Part shown: positions 51,585-60,072 of the stretch, piece after piece
Position numbering within the stretch: the first letter of the stretch is position 1
Layout: each line of letters opens with the position of its first letter
From: Syntrophales bacterium
GTDB taxonomy: Bacteria; Desulfobacterota; Syntrophia; Syntrophales; PHBD01
Direction: 5' to 3'
DNA length: 64,000 bases
NCBI GenBank assembly: GCA_035363115.1
Contig: DAOSEM010000001.1
Location: 1,178,001 to 1,242,000, forward strand
Position numbers and translations under genes: made by a program
Notes under the pieces: model-generated
What the model was told of the DNA's origin: nothing
Seen by the model: the letters and a program-made list of their open reading frames with translations, nothing else
The model's database searches: none

Positions 51585-53273
51585 ATGAACGAGACACGTG
51601 AGCGGAAGACCGACATCCAGTTTACCGCCTATCCCCAGGTGAACCGTCTGTTGAATCATCTCGTTGCCGAGGTCCAGGAATTCACCGAGGAACAGCTCGG
51701 CCTGATCCGCCGGCTCACCCGGATCGGCTCGGCCCTCTCGGCGGAGCGGAACCTGGGGAAGCTCCTGGAGATGATTATCGACGAGGCCCGGGAGTTCACC
51801 ACCGCCGACGGCGGGACGCTCTACATCATGTCCGACGACGAGACGGAGCTCCAGTTCGCCATCGCCCAGACCGAGTCGTTGGGCGTTCGCATGGGCGGAA
51901 CGGGGGACAAGATCACCTGGCCCGCCGTGCAGCTTCGCTGCCCCGACGGAACGGAGAACTTCTCAAACGTGTCCGCCTTCGTGGCCCTCAAGGGCCAGGC
52001 GGTCAACATCCCCGACGTCTACCATGCCGAGGGATTCAACTTCGAGGGAACGAAGAAATTCGACGAACGGACGGGATACCGGTCCAAGTCCATGCTGGTT
52101 CTTCCCATGAGGAACCATGAGAACGACATCATCGGTGTCCTTCAGCTCCTCAATCCCCGGGATCCCGAGACGGGTGAGACGATCCCCTTCAGCAAGGAGA
52201 GCCAGGAAATGACCGAGTCCCTGGCCTCCCAGGCCGCCGTGGCGATCACCAACAACCGGCTGATCGGAGACCTGGAAGAACTCCTCGAATCTTTCATCCG
52301 GACCATCGGCAGCGCCATCGACGAAAAATCGCCTTATACCGGAGGCCACATCCGGCGCGTGGCCGAATTGACGATGGACATCGCCGATCGAATCAACAAA
52401 ACAAAGGAACAGCCGTACGGCGATTACCACCTCACCGCCGACGAGATGAGGGAACTCCGGCTCGCGGCATGGCTCCATGACGTCGGCAAGATCACAACAC
52501 CGGAGCACGTCGTGGACAAGGCCACGAAGCTGCAGACGATCTGCGACCGGATCGACCTCCTGAAAGCCCGGGTCGAGATCATCAAGAAGAACCACATCAT
52601 CGATGTTCTCAGAGAGCGGCTGGACAGTGCCGGAAAGGACGTCCCCGATGCGGACTATGAGGACGAATTCACCAGGACCATCGACGATGACCTGACATTC
52701 CTGGAGATCACGAACCAGGGTGGTGAATTCCTGCCGGACGACAAGGTGAAGAGGCTGCAGGCCCTGACGGAAACGACGTATTGCCTCCACGGCGAGGATC
52801 TGCCGGTCCTGACACAGGACGAATGCGCGAACCTCAGCATCCGCAGGGGTACCCTGAACGACGAGGAGAGGGAGATCATCAACAACCACACGGTGGTGAC
52901 GTTCAAGATGCTCTCCCAGCTGCCGTTCCCGAAGAAGCTCAAGCACGTGCCGGAATATGCCGCGGCTCACCACGAGCGTCTGGACGGCACCGGCTACCCG
53001 CGCGGCCTCAAGGACAGCGAAATACCCATCCAGGCCCGCATCCTGGCCCTGGCAGACGTCTTCGAGGCCCTTACGGCGCGGGACCGGCCCTACACAAAGG
53101 GGAAGACCCTGGCGGAAGCCCTCAAGATCGTCGGCTTCATGGTGAAGGACCGGCACATCGACGGGGATATCTTCAACCTGTTCGTGCGGGAGAAACTGTA
53201 TACGGATTATATCCGCCGGGAGGCTCCCCACCTCTTGGCGGAGTTGGAGGGCGGCGAGTCGGGGGCATCCTGA
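51585..53273 (+). CDS. GAF and HD-GYP phosphodiesterase
   Basis: A 562-residue cytosolic protein: a GAF sensor (about residues 40-215) then an HD-GYP domain (220-540), which in its family hydrolyses c-di-GMP. Visible marks: GGHIRRVAEL, WLHDVGKI (HD), and AAHHERLDGTGYP (the HHxxxDGxGYP motif). Between WLHDVGK and NDEEREIINNHT an extra about 100 residues (IDLLKARVEIIKKNHIIDVL, and FTRTIDDDLTFLEI) separate the motifs. ATG has GAGG 7 bases ahead. The 3' end overlaps by 67 bases the convergent protease gene. What GAF binds is unknown. Confidence 0.87.
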   Translation: MNETRERKTDIQFTAYPQVNRLLNHLVAEVQEFTEEQLGLIRRLTRIGSALSAERNLGKLLEMIIDEAREFTTADGGTLYIMSDDETELQFAIAQTESLGVRMGGTGDKITWPAVQLRCPDGTENFSNVSAFVALKGQAVNIPDVYHAEGFNFEGTKKFDERTGYRSKSMLVLPMRNHENDIIGVLQLLNPRDPETGETIPFSKESQEMTESLASQAAVAITNNRLIGDLEELLESFIRTIGSAIDEKSPYTGGHIRRVAELTMDIADRINKTKEQPYGDYHLTADEMRELRLAAWLHDVGKITTPEHVVDKATKLQTICDRIDLLKARVEIIKKNHIIDVLRERLDSAGKDVPDADYEDEFTRTIDDDLTFLEITNQGGEFLPDDKVKRLQALTETTYCLHGEDLPVLTQDECANLSIRRGTLNDEEREIINNHTVVTFKMLSQLPFPKKLKHVPEYAAAHHERLDGTGYPRGLKDSEIPIQARILALADVFEALTARDRPYTKGKTLAEALKIVGFMVKDRHIDGDIFNLFVREKLYTDYIRREAPHLLAELEGGESGAS

Positions 53274-54661
53274 CCCTTCTTGAGGGAATCGATTTCCTTC
53301 TGAATCCGCCGGGACTTCTCCAGGTCCCGCCTGAGGAGTTTCCGGGCCTCTTCGAGATGGTAGAGGGCATTGTCCTTCCGTTTGTTTATCTTCAGGAACA
53401 GGCCGTAGAAATAGTGGTAATCCCCGGTCCGGCCCGTTTTTCCGTACGCCATGGCCATGCTGTACAGGATATCCGCCTCCCGGGGTGGATCGTTCTCCAG
53501 CCGCCGGTATTGGTCCACGGCGGCTTCATAATTTCCCATTGTCCCATAGGCCCTTCCCAGGTAGAGCAGGGCCTCCATGTCGTCCCGGTCCAGCTGCAAG
53601 GCCTTCCGCAGGGGACCGACAGCCTCCTGCGTCCGTCCGGTCTTTACATAGACGATTCCGGTTTCCCTCAGGATGTCCACGTCGTTCGGGGCTTCCTTCA
53701 GGATCTGGTGAAAGATCTCCAGGGACTCGGACACGCGGCCGGTTCTTTCCAGGGAGACCGCCAGGCCGAGCCGGTCGTCCAGGGAAGCCGGATTCTTCTT
53801 AACCCGGTCCCGGAAATAGGCGTAGTTGGCCTGTGCGTCCGGTCTGGTCAGGGCCATCTCGATCCTGATCCTGTCAAACCGTTTCGTGAGGTTGTCTTTC
53901 CCCTGCTGCCTCCTGTAAACCGTCTGGAGCATGCCGTCCAGGTAGCGGATCCGGTCGTCCGTTCCCGGGTGGGTTTTGAAATACGAGGGGACGGTGCTCG
54001 AGTAGAATTCATACCGCCGCATCAGGCGCAGCATCTCGACCGAACTCCGGCCATCATATCCCGTTGAAATAAGGTAGGATAAACCAAGGCGATCCGCCTC
54101 TTCCTCGTTTTCCCGGCTGTATTGCAGGTTGAGGGTCGTTGCCGCGGCCAGGGAAAAGGCCATGGCTCCGACGGCCAGGTCGCTGCCCCCGCCCAGGAAC
54201 GCCCCGGCAAGAATGGCCGCCAGGGCGGCCACGTTCACCTTCGTTGATTTCTCGATAATCCTGGCGATGTGGCGTGCATTCACGTGGGCGATTTCGTGGG
54301 CGATGACACTGGCCAGCTGGGCCTCGTCGTCGGCCATGGCGATGAGGCCCCGGCTGACATAGACGTATCCCCCGGGAGTGGCAAAGGCATTGATGGCGGA
54401 ATCCTTGTAGACGGAGAAACGAAAGTCGAAGGGCGCCTTGTTGCTGTGGGAAAGGATGCTGTTGCCCAGCTCCGCGATGTAGGACTGGACGCGCTTTTCC
54501 TTGTACAGAGCGTTGCTCTTCTCCATCTTCTCGTAGAATTCCCGTCCCACTTTCCGCTCGTCTTCCAGGGTGAAGGCGGCCCGGGCAATACCGGCCGTCG
54601 CAATCGCAAAGCAGGCGATCAGAACGATCATGGGAATGATGAGCCTGGAACAGCGTTTCAT
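53207..54661 (-). CDS. M48 metalloprotease with TPR repeats (BepA-like)
   Basis: Residues 1-25 form a signal sequence (IPMIVLIACFAIATAGIARA). An M48 protease follows with HEIAHVNARH (zinc, HExxH) and third ligand in ENEEEADRLG, plus a small helical insertion (AALAAILAGAFLGG). Residues about 275-460 hold TPR repeats (for example LGRAYGTMGNYEAAVDQYRR). The pattern fits BepA/YfgC, which helps outer-membrane protein quality control. ATG 54661 follows GAGGAAACCGTC; longer frame to 54922 is rejected. The 3' end overlaps the convergent GAF/HD-GYP gene by 67 bases. Confidence 0.9.
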   Translation of the reverse strand: MKRCSRLIIPMIVLIACFAIATAGIARAAFTLEDERKVGREFYEKMEKSNALYKEKRVQSYIAELGNSILSHSNKAPFDFRFSVYKDSAINAFATPGGYVYVSRGLIAMADDEAQLASVIAHEIAHVNARHIARIIEKSTKVNVAALAAILAGAFLGGGSDLAVGAMAFSLAAATTLNLQYSRENEEEADRLGLSYLISTGYDGRSSVEMLRLMRRYEFYSSTVPSYFKTHPGTDDRIRYLDGMLQTVYRRQQGKDNLTKRFDRIRIEMALTRPDAQANYAYFRDRVKKNPASLDDRLGLAVSLERTGRVSESLEIFHQILKEAPNDVDILRETGIVYVKTGRTQEAVGPLRKALQLDRDDMEALLYLGRAYGTMGNYEAAVDQYRRLENDPPREADILYSMAMAYGKTGRTGDYHYFYGLFLKINKRKDNALYHLEEARKLLRRDLEKSRRIQKEIDSLKKGQDAPDSPPSNSAKRWGASRRI

Positions 54662-55068
54662 GACGGTTTCCTCATGGCTGTTTCTATTTCGGGGAACGAT
54701 CTTCCCTTTGCCGGTGTATTCCGGGCCGTTTCTGTTTTCCCGGGAAATGATGCCCATCCAGACGGGGAACATCTCCGCCCGGGGCTCCGGCCTGGCGTTG
54801 CCGATCCATGCCGGTGGGAGACGGTCCCTGGCGGCGGCAGTGATCGTCCGAGCGTTTTCATTCCCGTGCGTATAGAAAACCATCGGCGAACTCAAGGTTT
54901 TCTGTTGCCTGGGAAAAACCACCGGAGGATGGATATATCGGCGGACGTAACGGAAAGTTTTTCTATATAGCCGAACGTTATACCCTTCCAGGGGGGAGCG
55001 TCAACGGATTTGTAGCCACGTGATCTGTCGCTTCGATGCGGTTCGGGGCCTCCGGGGAACCGGTCGAT
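54662..55068. other. gap between protease and hydE
   Basis: About 400 bases upstream of the protease and downstream of hydE, both on the minus strand. No gene, clear terminator or -35/-10 was identified; it must contain the protease promoter. Confidence 0.4.
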
Positions 55069-56124
55069 TCATTCCCGTCGGAGTCGTCCGCCCGGTCCCG
55101 CGCCGATCGGTCGCCCCAGCGGAATCAGGTCTTCTTTGAGTCGGGCCAGAAGGATGTCTCCGTCCGGCACGGCTGACTTTCCCGGATAGATGTCGTACCG
55201 TACGCGCAGGGATTCGGGAGTGAAGTCGGGCATGACGACGTTGGCCCCCGCCCGGAGCGCCCGGATTCGGCCTTCCGGGTGCAGGGTTCCCAGGGCCGTG
55301 GTGGCGGGGATGTTGGTATTCCGGGTCAGGAGGCGCGCCAGGGCGAGGACCCGGAGCGTCCTTGCCAGGTCGCCGCCCGGCGAGCCGGCGAGGGGAGTTC
55401 CCGGGTGGGGAATGAAGGGGCCGATTCCCAGCATGTCCGCATCGAGGGAGCGGATCAGGAGCAGGTCGTCCGCCAGGATCTCCGGCGTCTGTCCGGGCAG
55501 CCCCACCATGTTCCCCGTTCCAACCTCGTAACCCAGGTCCCGGAGTTCCTTCAGGCAGCGGAGGCGGTTCTCCAGTGCACACTCCGGCCGGAGCCGCCGG
55601 TAGAGGTCCGGCGAGGCCGTTTCATGCTTGAGGAGATACCGGTCCGCGCCGGCCTCGCGAAAGGCCCGGTATTCGTCGCGGGACCGTTCTCCCACTGACA
55701 GCGTTACGGCCAGGCCGGTCTCGTCCTTGATCCGGCCGATGATACGGCAGAGGTCGCTACGGGTGTATGAGGGGTCCTCGCCGGACTGCAGGACTACCGT
55801 TCCGATGTCCCTGTCCCGGATCCGGTGGACGGCGGCGAGGACGGCATCCTCCTCCATCCGATAGCGCGCAATGTCCCGGTTGTCCCGGCGGAGGCCGCAG
55901 TAGAGGCAGTTCTGCCGGCAGAAATTGGAGAATTCGACGATGCCGCGAAGATAGACCGCATCGCCGACGGCTTCCCGGCGTACGGCGTCGGCCGCCGCGC
56001 CGAGTGACTCCAGGGACCCGGCGTCTTCCAGGCCGAGAAGGAGGGTCAGGTCTTCCCGGGAGAGGTCCTCCCCCCGGCAGGCGGCCCCGATCAGCCCGCC
56101 GATTCGGTCCGGCGTCTCAGACAT
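55069..56124 (-). CDS. hydE: [FeFe] hydrogenase H-cluster radical SAM maturase HydE
   Basis: HydE processes a cysteine-bound iron intermediate toward the dithiomethylamine-bridged H-cluster. It has 351 residues, with the radical SAM cluster motif CRQNCLYCGLR and VGLPGQTPE. The SAM TIM-barrel is complete. ATG 56124 overlaps the hydG stop (56117), so translation is coupled; the longer frame to 56205 runs inside hydG. It ends the TM1266-hydG-hydE operon. A catalytic hydrogenase gene is not in the window. Confidence 0.93.
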   Translation of the reverse strand: MSETPDRIGGLIGAACRGEDLSREDLTLLLGLEDAGSLESLGAAADAVRREAVGDAVYLRGIVEFSNFCRQNCLYCGLRRDNRDIARYRMEEDAVLAAVHRIRDRDIGTVVLQSGEDPSYTRSDLCRIIGRIKDETGLAVTLSVGERSRDEYRAFREAGADRYLLKHETASPDLYRRLRPECALENRLRCLKELRDLGYEVGTGNMVGLPGQTPEILADDLLLIRSLDADMLGIGPFIPHPGTPLAGSPGGDLARTLRVLALARLLTRNTNIPATTALGTLHPEGRIRALRAGANVVMPDFTPESLRVRYDIYPGKSAVPDGDILLARLKEDLIPLGRPIGAGPGGRLRRE

Positions 56125-57514
56125 AGAGATCCCGCTGGCCTTCCTCGATCTTCCGCAGGCGCTTTTCCAGATTCTCCCGCTGGCGGGTGTTTTTCGTCTC
56201 CGCAATCAGGCGCCCGATCAGGGCGTCGCCCACGGCCTTAGTCTCCGGCGAGGCGTAGTCCTCCAGGTATTCCTTGTAGGTGAGGACGGCGTTTGTGCGG
56301 CAGAACTTCCGGATCAGCCCCGGTTTCGCCAGGTCCATGAAATCCGCCCCCGTCCGGCCCAGCCGGTAGCAGGCGGTGCAGAAGCTGGGGATGTGCCCGT
56401 GGGTGCTGATGTCGAGGATCACCTCGTCGAGGGTCCGTGTGTCCCCCAGGTTGAACTGGGCCGCCCGGAAGCCCTCGCTGGAATCCTCCCGATAGCCTCC
56501 GGGGTTCGTCCGCGAGCCCGCGCTGATCTGGGAAATTCCCAGGTCGAAAACCTCGCTCCGGAGGGCTGCCGTTTCCCGGGTGGAGAGGATCATGCCCGTG
56601 TAGGGGACGGCCATGCGGATCACTGCCACGAGCTTCTTGAACTCCTCGTCGGAGACCGGGTGGGGCGGCTGGATGGCCGCCGGCGCGTTGAGGGCCGGCT
56701 CCAGCCGGGGAATCGAGATGGTGTGAGGACCGACGCCGCAGTCCTTTTCCAACTGCAGGGCGTGGAAGAGGAGCCCCAGGACCTCGAACTTGTAGTCGTA
56801 GAGGCCGAAGAGAGCGCCGATGCCCACGTCGTCGATGCCGCCCTCCTGGGCCCGATGCATGGCAGTCAACCGCCGGACATAGTCCTTCTTGGGGCCGGTG
56901 GGGTGCATCCGGCGATACGTCCCGTGATGGTAGGTCTCCTGGAACAGGACGTAGGTCCCGATCTTCGCCGCCTTGAGCCGCCGGAACTCCTCGACCTCCA
57001 GCGGCGCGATCTCCACGTTGATCCGGCGGATCTCCCCGCCCTTCTCCGTCTTTACGGAATAGGCCGTCTCGATGGCCTCGATGAAGTAATCCAGGCTGGA
57101 CCGGCCGGGGTGCTCGCCGCAGAGCATCAGGAGCCGTTTGTGCCCCTCCCGCTCCAGGACGGCCACTTCGCTTGCGATCTGCTCAAGGGAGAGGGCCACA
57201 CGCTGGAGGTCCTTGTTGTCCCTGCGGAAGCCGCAGTAGAGGCAGTTGTTGCTGCAGAAATTGGCGATGTAGAGGGGGGCGAAGAGGACCAGGCGGTTTC
57301 CGTAGATGTCCCGCTTGATCTGCCGGGCCGTCCGTCCGATCTCGCCCAGGAGTTCCGGGTCCTCCGTCTGGAGGAGAAGGGCCGTCTCCTCCGGGGTCAG
57401 GCCCTTGAGCTTTTTCGCTTTTTCAATCAGTTCTTCAACCCGCCGACGGGACGGGTTCTTCGATTCGGTGAGCAGTCGCTCGATCTTTCCGTCGTCGATG
57501 AAATCTGCGATCAT
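56117..57514 (-). CDS. hydG: [FeFe] hydrogenase H-cluster maturase HydG (tyrosine lyase)
   Basis: HydG cleaves tyrosine to give CO and cyanide for the H-cluster. The 465-residue protein has CSNNCLYCGFR for the SAM cluster and the C-terminal cluster region CTACYRLGRTGADFM with a final FC (IRKFC), the three Cys for the second 4Fe-4S. It starts 14 bases after TM1266 and overlaps hydE by 8 bases. Sequence length and motifs are normal. Confidence 0.96.
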   Translation of the reverse strand: MIADFIDDGKIERLLTESKNPSRRRVEELIEKAKKLKGLTPEETALLLQTEDPELLGEIGRTARQIKRDIYGNRLVLFAPLYIANFCSNNCLYCGFRRDNKDLQRVALSLEQIASEVAVLEREGHKRLLMLCGEHPGRSSLDYFIEAIETAYSVKTEKGGEIRRINVEIAPLEVEEFRRLKAAKIGTYVLFQETYHHGTYRRMHPTGPKKDYVRRLTAMHRAQEGGIDDVGIGALFGLYDYKFEVLGLLFHALQLEKDCGVGPHTISIPRLEPALNAPAAIQPPHPVSDEEFKKLVAVIRMAVPYTGMILSTRETAALRSEVFDLGISQISAGSRTNPGGYREDSSEGFRAAQFNLGDTRTLDEVILDISTHGHIPSFCTACYRLGRTGADFMDLAKPGLIRKFCRTNAVLTYKEYLEDYASPETKAVGDALIGRLIAETKNTRQRENLEKRLRKIEEGQRDLYV

Positions 57515-57527
57515 TTTGTTTCCCCTT

Positions 57528-57776
57528 CTATGCCTTGGTCAGGGCCGACTTCACCTGCACCCCCTGCAGGGCGCCCAGCTTTCCCGTGAGGGAGCCGATT
57601 TCGTCGGTGGTGGCGTGAACGATGAGCGAGATGATGTGGAGGCCTTTGGGCGGGTAGGGCAGCCCCATCCTGCCGATGACGGCCTCGCCATGCTCGCTCA
57701 GGATGGCGTTGACCCGGTTGGCCTGGTCGGCCCGGTTCGTGACGATGATGGTGACGGTTCCGATGCGGCGGTTCAT
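57528..57776 (-). CDS. TM1266 family iron-only hydrogenase system regulator
   Basis: An 82-residue ACT/ferredoxin-fold small protein, MNRRIGTVTIIVTNRADQAN, then EHGEAVIGRMGLPY and HIISLIVHATTDEIGSLTGKL, the TM1266 (hydrogenase system regulator) pattern. ATG 57776 follows AAAGGAGATGGC. It is the first gene after the structured leader and precedes hydG. The precise regulatory mechanism is not known. Confidence 0.9.
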   Translation of the reverse strand: MNRRIGTVTIIVTNRADQANRVNAILSEHGEAVIGRMGLPYPPKGLHIISLIVHATTDEIGSLTGKLGALQGVQVKSALTKA

Positions 57777-57793
57777 GCCATCTCCTTTCCGTA

Positions 57794-57830
57794 TAAAAAA
57801 AGAGGCCCGCCCCGAAGGGAGCGGACCTCT
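57794..57830 (-). terminator. attenuator-like intrinsic terminator in the TM1266-hydG-hydE leader
   Basis: On the minus strand AGAGGTCCGCTCCC, loop TTC, GGGGCGGGCCTCT (57801-57830) is followed by TTTTTTT (57795-57801). It lies upstream of the first gene of the operon, so it could attenuate it. Confidence 0.75.
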
Positions 57831-57921
57831 GATGATGACCCGTTGCGCTCCCCTCGAGGTCAGACGGCGTCCTTCCCCTCAGGACCGGCCGGATCAACCG
57901 GCCGCCGGCTACTCATCACAC
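57831..57921 (-). ncRNA. structured 5' leader before TM1266-hydG-hydE (candidate riboswitch or leader peptide)
   Basis: On the minus strand the leader has TGATGA (57918-57913) able to pair with TCATCA (57835-57830 or 57838-57833), closing about 85 bases. Inside are hairpin GGCCGG-TTGAT-CCGGCC, hairpin GTCCT-GAGGGGA-AGGAC, and a further GACC...GGTC element containing another GAGGGGA. It is followed at once by a strong intrinsic terminator. An 18-codon frame, MSSRRPVDPAGPEGKDAV, spans it but has no ribosome-binding site. No named riboswitch fits. A TTGACA (near 57935-57930) lies upstream. Confidence 0.5.
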
Positions 57922-58085
57922 ATCGGTGGAAATGTCAACGATTATGTTGAAAAAGACATACATCGGAACCTCGGGATTTTGTGATTGCAGGGGCCGGTCG
58001 CTGCGGTATCGATGGGGCATGAGGCCTGGTCGGCGAAGGGGACGAGAACATGAGGACGGGCATCGCCACGTCCGCCGGGGAAAGC

Positions 58086-59894
58086 CTATCCGAGCCGATA
58101 TCCGCCCTCTCGAAACAGCCGGAGGCAGACGTCGACGACCTCGGGATCGTAGCAGGTATTTCTTTTCACGGTGATTTCTTCCAGAGCGGGATCGATGCCC
58201 AGGGTCGGGCGGTAGGGGCGGTGGGTGGCGATGGCCTCCACGACGTCGGCTACGGCCAGGATTCTCGCCTCCATCAGGATTTCCGAACCCCGGAGACCCT
58301 GGGGATACCCGGAACCGTCCATCCGTTCATGGTGCTGGTGCACGATCGCCGCGAGATCCCAGGGGAAGTCGATTCCCTTGAGAATCTCGAACCCAACCTG
58401 CGGATGGGTTTTCATGAGCAGAAATTCCGCTTCCGACAGCCTTCCGGGCTTGCTGAGAATCTCCGAGGGGATGGCGATTTTGCCGATGTCGTGGATGGAG
58501 CCCGCCAGGCGGATGGCCTCGATTTCTTCAGGGCTCCGGTTCATCCCCCCGGCAATGGCCACGGCGAGTTCCGAAACACGGCGCTGGTGGCCCGCCGTGT
58601 AGGGGTCTCTCATTTCCACAACGTTGACCATGACCTGGACGATGCCCCCGATGGCGGTCCTGAGCCTGTCGAGGCTGGCCCGGATCTGTTCCTCCGCCCG
58701 TTTCCGGTCTTCGACGTCCCGGGCGAAAACAAGGGCGCCCCGTTTTTCCCGGAAGACAATGGGAACGGCGGAAATTTCCACTGTTATGGGGGATCCGTCC
58801 AGCCCGAGGCAGACCTCCTCGATCCTCGGTACCGGTTCCTGCTCGACATAAAGTTTGTGGACCCGCCGCCTCACGCTGTCGTGGTAGTCCGGGTGGAACC
58901 GTTCGATGACGGGCCGTCCCAGGATCTGTTCCGCCGAGGCCGCGCCGAAGAGCTTCACGGCGGCGCGGTTCAGATAGGCGAACCGCTGCTCTGTCGATAC
59001 GAAAATGACGTCGGGTGCGTTGTCCACCAGGAGCCGGAAGCGGGTTTCGCTTTCCAGGAGCGAGGCTTCCGCGCGCTTACGTTCCCGGATGTCCCGGGTG
59101 CTGCCCTGGAGTCCGATCACCTCTCCGTTCCGGTCCGGAAGCCAGGAGGAGCTGACCTCGATATCGATGATGCTCCCGTCCTTTGCGTACTGCCGGAGCT
59201 CCAGGGTCCGGACACGGGCCCGCTCGGAGGGTGGCTTGGCCAGTTCCGTCGCAATCTGTGCCATGACAGCATCGTAATCTTCCGGGACGACGTATTCAGC
59301 GAAGGGGATCGCCATGGCCTCCTCGGGTGTGAATCCGGCCAGCTCCCGGACCGACGGGCTGATGTAGGTAAACCGCCCGTTCAGGTCCATGGTCCAGATG
59401 ACATCGGTGGAATTCTCCGTCAGGAGCCGGTATTTCCGCTCCTGTTCCTGCAGGAGCCTCTCCATCCGTTTCCGTTCGGTGATGTCCCTCGATACGCCGT
59501 GCAGTCCGACGGGCTTTCCGTCGGCATTCCAGATGCCGCTGACCAGGTTTTCCATCCACACGGTGGAGCCGTCCTTGTTGATGTACTCCACCTCCACTGC
59601 CATGGTGCGGTTACGGTCGGCTTCGCCTCTCTGCTCCCGCTCGATCTCGGCGGCCAGGAGTTCCATGGCCCGGGCATAGGACTCGGGGGTCATCTGATCC
59701 CTCACGTCCTGTCGGATCCTCTCCTCCGGCGTGTATCCGTGGACCTGAAGCACCGAGGGACTGACATAGGTGGTCTGCAGGTTGAGATCGACCGTCCAGA
59801 CAACGTCGGTCATCCGCTCCGTCAGAAAGCGGAACAGGGATTCGTCCACGAAGGGTGGTTTGCTCTTTTTTTCTCTTGAATTCTGGTGATCCAT
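58086..59894 (-). CDS. triple-PAS HD-GYP phosphodiesterase
   Basis: A 602-residue cytosolic protein: three PAS domains (about 20-135, 145-265 and 275-390), then a HD-GYP domain with AGHQRRVSELA, SIHDIGKI and HQHHERMDGSGYPQGL. It should degrade c-di-GMP or a related signal in response to PAS ligands. ATG 59894 follows AGGAG by 6 bases; the longer frame to 59987 adds no family text. It sits on the same strand between hydF and TM1266. A role in hydrogenase control is speculative. Confidence 0.9.
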   Translation of the reverse strand: MDHQNSREKKSKPPFVDESLFRFLTERMTDVVWTVDLNLQTTYVSPSVLQVHGYTPEERIRQDVRDQMTPESYARAMELLAAEIEREQRGEADRNRTMAVEVEYINKDGSTVWMENLVSGIWNADGKPVGLHGVSRDITERKRMERLLQEQERKYRLLTENSTDVIWTMDLNGRFTYISPSVRELAGFTPEEAMAIPFAEYVVPEDYDAVMAQIATELAKPPSERARVRTLELRQYAKDGSIIDIEVSSSWLPDRNGEVIGLQGSTRDIRERKRAEASLLESETRFRLLVDNAPDVIFVSTEQRFAYLNRAAVKLFGAASAEQILGRPVIERFHPDYHDSVRRRVHKLYVEQEPVPRIEEVCLGLDGSPITVEISAVPIVFREKRGALVFARDVEDRKRAEEQIRASLDRLRTAIGGIVQVMVNVVEMRDPYTAGHQRRVSELAVAIAGGMNRSPEEIEAIRLAGSIHDIGKIAIPSEILSKPGRLSEAEFLLMKTHPQVGFEILKGIDFPWDLAAIVHQHHERMDGSGYPQGLRGSEILMEARILAVADVVEAIATHRPYRPTLGIDPALEEITVKRNTCYDPEVVDVCLRLFREGGYRLG

Positions 59895-60072
59895 AAAGAA
59901 CTCCTGGATCGGAACCGCCCGAAAAGAGTCAATGAGCGGCATGCAGGATCGCGATGATTGGGAATGAGCCGCGTATGTATTGGGCAATAAAGGGGTAATG
60001 CCCTGCTGTCAAGAATTTATCGCCTCGGGCGGGGAACGGCGCAGTGGAGGGCTTCTTCGCTGCAGCCCGGCT

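Noticed and set aside
57831..57921. SAH, yybP-ykoY (manganese), Moco or c-di-GMP riboswitch
   Set aside because: Some short words look alike (GAGTAGCC, GAGCGCAACG), but the conserved layout of none of these classes fits.
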